36,003 nt of DNA from JBJXFK01 sp046155505. GTDB lineage: Bacteria; Planctomycetota; Phycisphaerae; UBA1845; Fen-1342. The notes beneath the pieces were generated by a model, which saw only the letters and a program-made list of their open reading frames with translations, was not told where the DNA came from and did no database searches. Within the stretch, counting starts at the first letter, position 1. Each line of letters opens with the position of its first letter. Below, one piece after another: positions 16,301-22,984 of the stretch. The stretch covers positions 1 to 36,003 of the forward strand of contig JBJXFK010000244.1 of the NCBI GenBank assembly GCA_046155505.1, given 5' to 3'. Position numbers and translations under genes: made by a program.

Positions 16301-17304
16301 AGATTCGCGGCGACCGCCCCGGCGGCGTTGATACCGACCAAGCAGCCTTTGACGGTGTTCGAATTGCCGGTGATGTTAATGCCGCTGCCGGTCGGGTTGT
16401 TGATGACGGCCAGTTTGTCGATCGTGTTCGAGGCGCTGGTCAGTGTGAACGTCGCACCGCCCGCGCCATCAACCTGCACCGTGCCGCCGGCCTGCGACGG
16501 CCCGTCGATATAGGTTCCGCCGGTCGTATCGGTCAACGCCGGCTCGCCTGTCGTCACGATCGTCGGGTTTCCGGTACCTGGAATTCGAAATGTGATTCGG
16601 TTTCCGCCTGTGACGAGATTCGCGATCTGAATCGCGGAACGCAAACTTATATCGCCATTGCCCAGAGCAGCGCTGCTGCGCGGATTGCGATAGCCGGTGC
16701 CGATCGACGCGGCGTCGGATGTGACATTGACGTTCAGCGCACTGACCGTCGAACCGCCGATGACCACGACCGCACGGGCCTCGCTCGCGTTGAACGCAAT
16801 CAGCGGCGGCGGAATCACGCAGGGAGCGGACGTTCCGGAAAACTCGATTCCCGACAGATCAAAGCCGGTTTGGCGATTCGCGACGACCGGCGAAAACGTG
16901 AGACTCACCAGCGTGCCGCTGCCGGAAACCCCCGGCCCGCACGGGTCGCGGCTTGTGTTCACCTTCACGCTGCTGGCGGTCAGTTCCGTGGTAAACGGGA
17001 ACAGGTCTTCACCAAACATGCCCGGCCCGGAAAGCCCGTCAAAGCTCACGGTCAGCGGATCCCAATGCACTGTGGCGTGGAATCCGACAAACGCGGGCGC
17101 GTTGTAGACATTGATATCGATCGTAAATGTCGTGTCGGTGCGAAACGCGACCTGGTCGCCGGGAAACGCGGGATCGACATCAATCCGCCCACGGCTGGCC
17201 CCTGCGGCCGCGGGGGCTGTGATCCGCGTGTCGGCAGTTTGCCCGAACGCTCCGAGACTTGCGATGGCCGTAAACAACGCTGCGAAACAGCGAATTTTTG
17301 ACAT
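13369..17304 (-). CDS. Giant secreted protein: cohesin-like domain, parallel beta-helix repeats, dockerin-like tail
   Basis: The protein has 1311 residues from ATG 17304, with GAGGAG about 8 bases upstream. The signal peptide is residues 1-21. Residues about 45-183 look like a cohesin fold: a TFTIDINVYNAPAFVGFHATVHWDP opening, GSGTLVSLTFSPV, and a closing EARAVVVIG strand. From about 205 to 1150 there are about 14 copies of an N-(V/I)-ISGN-x4-G-(V/I)-x-(I/V) ladder, in long units of about 62 residues with N-x-VRGNYIGTNAAG and IGG-x2-AGERN blocks. This is a right-handed parallel beta-helix of the kind seen in polysaccharide-binding or -cleaving and adhesin proteins. The last 60 residues are dockerin-like (GDVNGDGVVNLTDLSILLAHFG / GDLNGDGDVDLSDLSDLLANFG). 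Having both cohesin-like and dockerin-like ends allows self-assembly in principle. No catalytic residues were recognised. Confidence 0.92.
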   Translation of the reverse strand: MSKIRCFAALFTAIASLGAFGQTADTRITAPAAAGASRGRIDVDPAFPGDQVAFRTDTTFTIDINVYNAPAFVGFHATVHWDPLTVSFDGLSGPGMFGEDLFPFTTELTASSVKVNTSRDPCGPGVSGSGTLVSLTFSPVVANRQTGFDLSGIEFSGTSAPCVIPPPLIAFNASEARAVVVIGGSTVSALNVNVTSDAASIGTGYRNPRSSAALGNGDISLRSAIQIANLVTGGNRITFRIPGTGNPTIVTTGEPALTDTTGGTYIDGPSQAGGTVQVDGAGGATFTLTSASNTIDKLAVINNPTGSGINITGNSNTVKGCLVGINAAGAVAANLNGIMLSASSGSTIGGAGASANTISGNLIDGIQIASGATGNNIRGNKIGTNAAATARVPNGGDGVQIISTAGINNVIGGSTLDDRNYISGNGANGVYIQALTNQVRGNYIGLNAAGTASLFNAANGVLVESFGNNTIGGATAGERNVISGNTLHGIRIRSGSNNVRGNYIGTNATGALPGLVPNGGSGVVVDTATLNQIGGTAAGERNVISGNTDDGVQVAIGAAGTSILGNHIGTNAAGAQAYPNGGDGVEFTTTAGTGNTCGGVPAGSRNVISGNGANGVRVRRAVQRVIGNYIGVDVNGVGALANALSGVRLEDAAGNEVGGALASERNVISFNTNHGVEITANASAAIVRGNLIGLTVTGAAGGNGGDGVHIDATAGTGSEIGGDTVERRNIISSNQANGVHLASASNIVRGNHVGTSIDGLFARANVEHGVFIEEAASNVIGGVLSAHKNVISGNGGNGVLISGASATSNHVLNNIIGLDSAGNLSRPNSLSGVEINAADSNVVGSASAGNVISGNALDGVRIVESDLSAVRGNTIGLNQPRTLARPNRNGVSITGAAAALNEIGGAIGGQGNIVAGNMVSGVYIDGAGADFNVVTQNTIGTNELFTPIPNGDHGVEIRGGASGNEVTFNQIRGNSEDGVYLAGAGTNDNEILSNKIGEATSPNGGNGVHILLDADDNAVSSNTIRFNLLNGVNIDSADTNIVIGNGIDLNLMSGVLIDGASTGNVIGGLAAPNTLQENSLDGVTIDGDSIANPTIGNTISGNDRDGVRIYAGSFGNQISANSITVNALLGIDLSGDGVTPNDVGDGDGGGNMQQNFPVLVAGPGVINGTLNAAPGTDYAIEFFSNVACDGSGFGEGAAFIGEIAVTTLPTGNVAFAFPVALPAGTVVTATATDPLFNTSEFSMCVVIPAPPACPGDVNGDGVVNLTDLSILLAHFGVMSGATLADGDLNGDGDVDLSDLSDLLANFGESCP

Positions 17305-17730
17305 GATTGGCTCCTCGGTGCTGCGCGAACGCGTCGAACGACGACAGGAGTGAATGAAGCGTAGCGTGCAGGCTACTGCTCCGGCGGCGATTCCACAAGA
17401 AAAATCAAATTCCGTACGGCGGCTGTTCGGCTCGATCGATCACCGGTTCAGGCAGCGGAGCGGCGCGGGACCGGTTGCCGCCGGGCGATCGCCATTCTCG
17501 GAAGTTCCGGCTCAGATCTGACGCTGCGCCGCGTTCTCCGCTCCGGCTTCGCGCCTGCCTACCTCTCGCCCAGGCAGGGCGAGATCAGCGTAGCCCGCAG
17601 ACGCAGGCCCTGGTGATCGCGGCTGACGGTCGCGCCGGTCGGTCGATGCCGCCAAGGCAAAAAAGCACGCGGCGTCGAAACTTATCGTCTCGACGCCGCG
17701 TGTTCATTTGAACGCCTCCGACGCGCCGCC
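17305..17730. other. Intergenic region between two dockerin genes, no gene supported
   Basis: This 426-base stretch carries the leader of the beta-helix gene at its left end. In the middle is a hairpin, TCTCGCCC (17564-17571) with GGGCGAGA (17577-17584). The terminator of the SdrD_B/LamG gene is at its right end. The short frames here have no start signals or recognisable composition and I see no RNA gene. Confidence 0.6.
17659..17701 (-). terminator. Rho-independent terminator of the SdrD_B/LamG gene
   Basis: On the minus strand, ACGCGGCGTCGA and TCGACGCCGCGT (forward positions 17690-17701 and 17667-17678) make a 12-bp stem. It is followed two bases later by six Ts (17664-17659). This is a textbook intrinsic terminator, 30 bases beyond the stop codon at 17731. 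Confidence 0.85.
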
Positions 17731-20700
17731 CTACGGACAGCTCTCGCCGAAATTCGCCAGCAACTTCGCTAGGTCGGCCAGATCGACCACGCCGTCACCG
17801 GTGATGTCGCCCTCATCGATCGACGCATCGACTGCACCGAAATTCGCCAGGAGGATCGACAGATCGGTCAGCGACACGTCGCAATCGCCGTTGATGTCAC
17901 CCGGCAGGTTGTGTCGCACGCTGATCATGCGCGAGCCCAGCGGCTCCCAGACGCCGTCGCCGTCGAGGTCGCCTTCAACCACGATGCTGTAGCCGGCGAA
18001 CGCTTCGGCGTCGTCGAGCAGGGCAACTTCGAGGTCGACGTCGATCGGCAATCCGTCCGCACCGCCGCCAAAAATGATCGGCTCGCCTGGCGGAAGGCGG
18101 TTGAGCGAGATGCCGGCGATGGGACTATTCGGATCGCCAAAGCCGTCGTCATCCGAATCTTCGGTATAGGCCGCCCGAATGCGGAACTCGGCCAAGCCGC
18201 CCGCGCCGCCGCCGCCGTGCGAGATGCGAATCGGCATCGCCACCGCCGTGTTCGCAAACACTTCGCTGATCGGCGTCGCGCAATCCGGACAGATCACCGC
18301 GCACGCATTCCGCGTGTCATGCAACTGCCCAACGCACGCGAACGTCTGGTTGGTCGACGTGTTGATCACGTTCAGTTTCCAGCATGCGATCGCACCGTTG
18401 AACGTCATCGCCGTCGGGCGCGTGATCCGCACCACGCGATTCACGCAGCCGCCCGGCGGAATGAGCGCCGTGTTGCCCGCCGGAATGTTCGTAAACGTCG
18501 AACCGGCCGAGCTGATGGTGCACGGCCCACCGCTGGTCAGGGTCGAGAACGTCCACGCGAACGACTGCGACGTGCTGCCGTTGTTGCAGATGGTGAACGG
18601 CACATCGACAACCGTCGCGCCCGAGCAGAACGCCGTCGTCGGCTGCACATAGCACAACTGGCGGCACTTGCCCTTCGACGCCGCACCGTAAATCGCCTCG
18701 ACTTGCACCGGCGTCAACGCGCGGCCAAAGAACTCAACCTCGTCGATGAGGCCGTTGAAGAAATTGGTGTTCTGGGTCGTCGCACCGATGCGAAGCGGCG
18801 CACCATTACTGACCGACCCGCTCATCGTCGTCGAAAACGTCTGCGGATTGCCATCGACGAAGAGCTTCACGCCGCCCGGCGAATTGCGAATCACCGTCAG
18901 CGCGACGTGGTGCCAGCAGCCGTCGGCCAGGATCGGACCCCCGTACAGAAAATTCTCAAAGTTGAACGCGCCCGAAAGCAGCGACGCGCCCAGTTGCCCG
19001 TTGACCACATACAACTGATAGCCGAACGGATCGAGAATCTGGAACGGCGGCGCACCAAACGTGTAATTCACCTTCTCGACGATCGTCTGCACGCCGGTCG
19101 TCTGCGCCGTGCGAATCCACGCATCGATCGAAAACCGCCCGACGCCCGGATTGAAATGCGGATGGTTCGGCACGTTGACGTAATCGTTCACGCCGTCGAA
19201 CCGTCGCGCCTGCCCCACTTCGCCGACCGCGACCACCGGACCGTTCGTGTAGCTGCCCGTATTCGGCGCGCCGGCTAGGTCATAGGCCCACGGCGATGCT
19301 GCCGATTCCTCGAAGCGCCACCAACCCGCCATGCCGACCGGCGGTCGATAGCACGGGCAATTGGCGCAGCACGAGCCTTCGCCGGTCTCGACGAACGCAC
19401 GCACGTTGATGCCGCTCGGCGTCAACTGCTGCGGCGTGTTTCGCGCGACGACTTGAATGCAATTCGTGCCGCTGCAGAACAGCGCCGGACTCGTGATGTT
19501 GTAACTCGTCGGTGCGAGCAGATTTGTGTGCGTGCCGATGTACGAGCCGTTCAGGAAAATGTCCGCCGTATCGTCGGCAATCACTGACAGCGTCAGGAGA
19601 ATATTCCGACAGCCGCACCACTCAAAGCACGCCTCGTAGCAGTAATCGCCAGGCGGCAGCGTAAACAGATGACCATTGGGCGTCGCCGACAGCCACTGCG
19701 CACCCGCCTGCGAACCCCAATATCCCGGCGTCGGTACGACAATCGGGCCGCCCGGCGCAACACTGCTCGGCCGACACACCAGCCGCCACGTATCGTCCGG
19801 CGTACCCACCGGCAACGGCAGCCCCGAGAAGTCGATGATGCCTGTAGACAGGTTGGTCAATTGCCCGCCATCGCACCGACAATTGCCGAAGTTGAGGCCA
19901 ACGATGTCGCGCACCTGGCAATTGAGCGAGCGGATGTACTGCCGGCACTCCGGCTGCGACCGCGTCCAACCTGGCTGCTGCACTTCCGTGATGGTGTAGT
20001 TACCGAGTGGCAAATTGGTGAAGTTGTACACGCCGCCAATGCCGGTCGTAACGCTGAACGTCTGGCCGGTAACGGTGTTGGTCGCGATGATCGTCCAACC
20101 CGGCAGGCCCGGCTCGCCCGCGTCACGCGTGCCGTCACAATCGAGATCGTTGTACTTCACGCCGCTGATGAAACCGTTCGGCTCGTCAGCGAAAATCGTC
20201 GCGCAGAAGTTGATGCCCGACACCACGCCGAATGAATCCCAGTCGTACAAATACAGCCAGTTTTGCCCCGGCGAAACGAGCGCGGTGATGTTGAAGAACT
20301 GACAAACCTGCGTGTTGATGCCGCTGCCGCCGCTGCCCACGAGCGGTACGCCGTTGATGTACAGTCCGTCCGGGTTCGGACCCGATGTACCGTCGCCCAG
20401 CGTATCGTCTGCGGCGAAGCAAATTTGCATCGTCACGTTGCTCGGGCACTTTGACGTGATCGTGAACGGAATCGCGTAGAGCGCCGATCGCGGCGTGCGA
20501 AACATGTCAATGCCGACCCACTGCGATGTCGGACACTCGGGCAATTGCTGAATCCAGTTCGGATGTGCCGTAACGACCGTCGCCGACGGCCCGCCTTGGG
20601 CCGCGGCGAAGTCGGCCGCGGTGAACGGCACCGCGCTGAGCTGCGCACAACAGCCCGGAGCGGCCCAGTAGCGAAGCTGCGAATCGGGCGTGTTGACCGC

Positions 20701-20820
20701 CCCGTTTCCGCTTTGCAGGTTGATGATCTGCGTGGTCGCTTCGACAGTCGCGACCCCCGTCGCCGCGGCTAGCGTGGCAACCGCCGCCCGCCGCCATCCG
20801 CGTTTGATGTGTGTGAACAT
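17731..20820 (-). CDS. Large secreted protein with SdrD_B, LamG and dockerin-like domains
   Basis: The protein has 1029 residues from ATG 20820, with GGGAG about 7-8 bases upstream. The 27 extra codons upstream in the frame are not supported. A twin-Arg-containing N terminus (HIKRGWRRAAVATLAAATGVATVEA) acts as signal peptide. Residues about 130-215 and 400-475 are two similar beta-domains, each with an ADDT...(L/F)-(Y/L)-(I/L)-NG core. Residues about 218-290 form an SdrD_B/Cna_B-like module (GVKYNDLDCDGTRDAGEPGLPGW ... LPLGNYTITEV). Residues about 497-712 are a LamG/concanavalin-like jelly roll (GWWRFEE ... RFDGVNDYV ... GCWHHVALT ... FNGLIDEVEFF). The final 60 residues are dockerin-like. It is rich in Cys pairs. 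It is probably a surface or extracellular glycan-binding protein, and no enzyme motif is visible. Confidence 0.92.
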   Translation of the reverse strand: MFTHIKRGWRRAAVATLAAATGVATVEATTQIINLQSGNGAVNTPDSQLRYWAAPGCCAQLSAVPFTAADFAAAQGGPSATVVTAHPNWIQQLPECPTSQWVGIDMFRTPRSALYAIPFTITSKCPSNVTMQICFAADDTLGDGTSGPNPDGLYINGVPLVGSGGSGINTQVCQFFNITALVSPGQNWLYLYDWDSFGVVSGINFCATIFADEPNGFISGVKYNDLDCDGTRDAGEPGLPGWTIIATNTVTGQTFSVTTGIGGVYNFTNLPLGNYTITEVQQPGWTRSQPECRQYIRSLNCQVRDIVGLNFGNCRCDGGQLTNLSTGIIDFSGLPLPVGTPDDTWRLVCRPSSVAPGGPIVVPTPGYWGSQAGAQWLSATPNGHLFTLPPGDYCYEACFEWCGCRNILLTLSVIADDTADIFLNGSYIGTHTNLLAPTSYNITSPALFCSGTNCIQVVARNTPQQLTPSGINVRAFVETGEGSCCANCPCYRPPVGMAGWWRFEESAASPWAYDLAGAPNTGSYTNGPVVAVGEVGQARRFDGVNDYVNVPNHPHFNPGVGRFSIDAWIRTAQTTGVQTIVEKVNYTFGAPPFQILDPFGYQLYVVNGQLGASLLSGAFNFENFLYGGPILADGCWHHVALTVIRNSPGGVKLFVDGNPQTFSTTMSGSVSNGAPLRIGATTQNTNFFNGLIDEVEFFGRALTPVQVEAIYGAASKGKCRQLCYVQPTTAFCSGATVVDVPFTICNNGSTSQSFAWTFSTLTSGGPCTISSAGSTFTNIPAGNTALIPPGGCVNRVVRITRPTAMTFNGAIACWKLNVINTSTNQTFACVGQLHDTRNACAVICPDCATPISEVFANTAVAMPIRISHGGGGAGGLAEFRIRAAYTEDSDDDGFGDPNSPIAGISLNRLPPGEPIIFGGGADGLPIDVDLEVALLDDAEAFAGYSIVVEGDLDGDGVWEPLGSRMISVRHNLPGDINGDCDVSLTDLSILLANFGAVDASIDEGDITGDGVVDLADLAKLLANFGESCP

Positions 20821-20929
20821 GGCAATCTCCCGTTTTGTGTCGTGGGGTGCGCGAGCACCTCTACCGTCCGATACTCCGTTGCGACGGGAGCGAATCTCCA
20901 AGTTCGGTGAGTAGAAATGAATCCAAGCG

Positions 20930-21000
20930 CCGGGTGGCGTGCTCTGATGTACTCAGCCTGAGCATGCTTACGCGGAGTACCGCGAAAGCATGCCACCGGG
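20930..21000. repeat. REP-like imperfect palindrome downstream of meaB
   Basis: GCATGCTT (20962-20969) and AAGCATGC (20986-20993) enclose CGCGG/CCGCG (20971-20975, 20980-20984) and a 4-base loop, with one A-A mismatch. Further out, a CCGGGTGGCGTGCT segment starting near 20932 is complementary at 12 of 14 positions to the AGCATGCCACCGGG segment ending at 21000, so the whole could fold as a branched structure. It lies between the meaB stop (21008) and the next minus-strand start (20820). It may be a terminator or a dispersed REP element. Confidence 0.6.
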
Positions 21001-21007
21001 CCGGTCT

Positions 21008-22015
21008 CTATGCGCCGTCTAACCGGCGGGCACACCGCTGAATCAACTCATCGCACAGTTCATCGAGCGTCAACTCACCCGCAAGTACCCGACGAACTTC
21101 CGATTCAGCCTCACGCGCATCGCCCAAAGCAGCCACAAATCGGCACCGCAGCAGTTCGAGCGCCGCGTCGCGAACCTCATCCACCACCTGTCGCGACCGC
21201 GCCGCACGCCAGCGGGCCGCATTCGCCGCTGCGCGCTGTTCAATCGCATCGACCAGCGCCGCAATTCCCTCGTGCTGTGCCGCGCTGCACAGAAAAACAC
21301 GCTCGCCCGCAGCCGGTGCGATCGCCGCGTCGGCATGCGACACGATCGGCCGCGCGAGAGACAGAGTCGCGAGCAACTGCTGATGAAGCTGAAACGCCCC
21401 ATCGCGGTCCGCCTTGTTCACCACGAAGAGATCGCCCGCCTCCATCAAACCCGCCTTCAGCAGCTGAATCGAATCGCCCTGCCCCGGCGCGAGCACGATC
21501 ATCACCAAATCAGCGCATCGGGCGATCTCGACTTCGCTCTGCCCGACGCCGACGGTCTCGATCACGACAACGTCGCAACCGATCAGCCCCATCACGCGCA
21601 CGATGCCCTTGGTGCCGAGCGCCAGTCCGCCGAGATGCCCGCGCGATGCGAGCGAACGGATGAACACTTTCGGATCCGTCGCGTGTCGCATCATCCGCAC
21701 GCGATCGCCGAGCACCGCACCGCCGGTGAAGGGCGATGACGGATCGACGGCGACGATGCCGATTCGCCGCTGCGAATCGCGTCGTCGCCATTCGCTCACC
21801 AGATGATCGGTCAGCGTCGATTTTCCACATCCCGGCGAGCCGGTGACGCCCAGCACGAGTCGCGGTTCCGGCCAATCGCGGCTGCCGGCGAGCAATTCGC
21901 CTAGGCGTTCAGGTCGATCGGTCATGGTCGTCATGAGTCGCGCCGCGGCCCGCGTGGCATGTGGCCCGCCGGCGCGGGCGAGCGAGGCGAGATGTGCGAG
22001 TTCGTTTCTGTTCAT
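21008..22015 (-). CDS. meaB: MeaB-type GTPase, chaperone of adenosylcobalamin-dependent mutase
   Basis: The protein has 335 residues from ATG 22015, which overlaps the upstream stop as TGATG. A GTG at 22018 would add one residue. MeaB/ArgK proteins gate cofactor loading and protect methylmalonyl-CoA mutase and its relatives. The P-loop is GSPGCGKST, residues 59-67. DPSSPFTGGAVLGDRVRM at about 91-108 and ETVGVGQSE at 153-161 are hallmarks of the family, and NKAD at 200-203 gives guanine specificity. A helical C-terminal region for dimerisation is present. Length is normal. It is translationally coupled to the stand-alone B12-binding protein at 22015-22443. Confidence 0.95.
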   Translation of the reverse strand: MNRNELAHLASLARAGGPHATRAAARLMTTMTDRPERLGELLAGSRDWPEPRLVLGVTGSPGCGKSTLTDHLVSEWRRRDSQRRIGIVAVDPSSPFTGGAVLGDRVRMMRHATDPKVFIRSLASRGHLGGLALGTKGIVRVMGLIGCDVVVIETVGVGQSEVEIARCADLVMIVLAPGQGDSIQLLKAGLMEAGDLFVVNKADRDGAFQLHQQLLATLSLARPIVSHADAAIAPAAGERVFLCSAAQHEGIAALVDAIEQRAAANAARWRAARSRQVVDEVRDAALELLRCRFVAALGDAREAESEVRRVLAGELTLDELCDELIQRCARRLDGA

Positions 22016-22443
22016 CACACGCTGACTTTGGTTGCCGCCAGTCGTTCGGCAAGCAGCGATTGGATCGTCTCGACGATCGTTTTTGCCGATGTGCCGGGGG
22101 TGAACACGGCTGCGACGCCGATCGCTCTCAGCGGCTCAATGTCTCTGGGCGGAATCGTGCCGCCGCCAAAGACGAGAATGTCTTCGCCGCCGCGCTCACG
22201 GAGCAACTCCAGTACGCGCTTGAAGAGCACGTTGTGCGCACCTGAGAGGAGCGAGAGGCCGATGGCGGCGACATCTTCCTGAATCGCGGCTTCGACGATC
22301 TGCTCGGGGCTGCGGCGGATGCCGGTGTAGATGATCTCGAAGCCAGCGTCGCGAAGAATCTGGGCGACGTATTTGGCTCCGCGGTCATGTCCGTCGAGTC
22401 CCGGCTTGGCGATCAAAATCCTCGGCTTGGGCATGTTCGACAT
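22015..22443 (-). CDS. Stand-alone cobalamin-binding domain (methylmalonyl-CoA mutase C-terminal type)
   Basis: The protein has 142 residues from ATG 22443, with GAGGA about 8 bases upstream. The 15 codons upstream in the frame are not supported. The B12 lower-ligand motif D-x-H-x2-G is D17-G-H19-D-R-G22 in KPGLDGHDRGAKYVA. SLLSGAH at about 63-69 and FGGGTIPPRD at 91-100 complete the nucleotide-tail pocket. This equals the small subunit of a split methylmalonyl- or other acyl-CoA mutase, where the catalytic TIM barrel is a separate chain. That large subunit is not in the window, so it must be encoded elsewhere. Its stop codon overlaps the meaB start. Confidence 0.92.
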   Translation of the reverse strand: MSNMPKPRILIAKPGLDGHDRGAKYVAQILRDAGFEIIYTGIRRSPEQIVEAAIQEDVAAIGLSLLSGAHNVLFKRVLELLRERGGEDILVFGGGTIPPRDIEPLRAIGVAAVFTPGTSAKTIVETIQSLLAERLAATKVSV

Positions 22444-22984
22444 GTTTCGGTCCTCACTGCGGTTCGCGCCATGCACGCGCGGCCACAAGCGAGAAGATCA
22501 ATTTGCGTGCCAGACCAACCAAGTCGCAGACGGGCCTCCGCACCGTAGCGAGCGGGCCTCTGTGCCCGAGCGCCAGCGAGCCGAACGCGACGCGCATGCG
22601 AGTGAGCGCGAGCGCCGGCGAGCCGCCGGCGGGCACCGAGGCCCGATCGCTACTGTGCAGTTCGCACTCGATCACCAGACGGCGCCACCGCGTCGGTACG
22701 CAAGACCCATCACCCGCTGCGGAAATATCCCCACCCACACCCGCCGACCGCACGTCTCCACCCTTGCCTCAAAATATTGGAGCACTTTTATCACACCTGT
22801 TGTTTCAATCCTCTGTACTGCATCCCGTCGTTCGTGGGCCCAGGCACATCCTGTGGCTCGTTTACATTCCATGCCGCGCGGCGACCTGTCAGTTGTCGTG
22901 CGCCCGCATGCCGCAGTTCCGACAGCGGACGCTCACACAATTGCCAGGCCTCGCGACGGCGCACCTTGAGAAAGGAGCCTCGTC
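22444..22984. other. Intergenic region, no gene supported
   Basis: This 541-base gap separates divergent genes (B12-binding protein on minus, P-domain protein on plus). It contains the long inverted repeat at 22545-22653. A more AT-rich stretch around 22760-22830 may hold the promoter of the gene at 22985. Frames in this region consist of repeat-derived Arg/Ala/Pro-rich sequence without start signals, so I call none. Confidence 0.55.
22545..22653. repeat. 109-bp element with 24-bp imperfect terminal inverted repeats
   Basis: The left end 22545-22568 (GTAGCGAGCGGGCCTCTGTG...) and right end 22630-22653 are complementary at 22 of 24 positions. The interior is rich in GCGAGCG/CGCCGGCG palindromic words. 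No coding sequence is inside. The size and terminal repeats resemble a MITE or a dispersed palindromic repeat. No target-site duplication could be established by eye. Confidence 0.6.

Noticed and set aside
14278..17301. Long plus-strand frames (447 and 486 codons) opposite the beta-helix gene
   Set aside because: They mirror the repeat codons of the beta-helix protein in antisense, giving Arg/Asp/Val-rich repetitive text with no start signals.
13369..17304. Reading the N-(V/I)-ISGN periodicity as a CRISPR-like or DNA tandem repeat
   Set aside because: The regularity is at protein level within one frame. The DNA units are diverged and there are no constant repeats with unique spacers.
17911..19278. 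455-codon plus-strand frame opposite the SdrD_B/LamG gene
   Set aside because: Arg/His-rich shadow frame. The minus-strand gene has recognisable domains, SD and terminator.
22454..22753. Possible 99-codon minus-strand gene in the intergenic region
   Set aside because: It spans the inverted-repeat element, reads as repeat-derived sequence and has no SD or homologous-looking domain.
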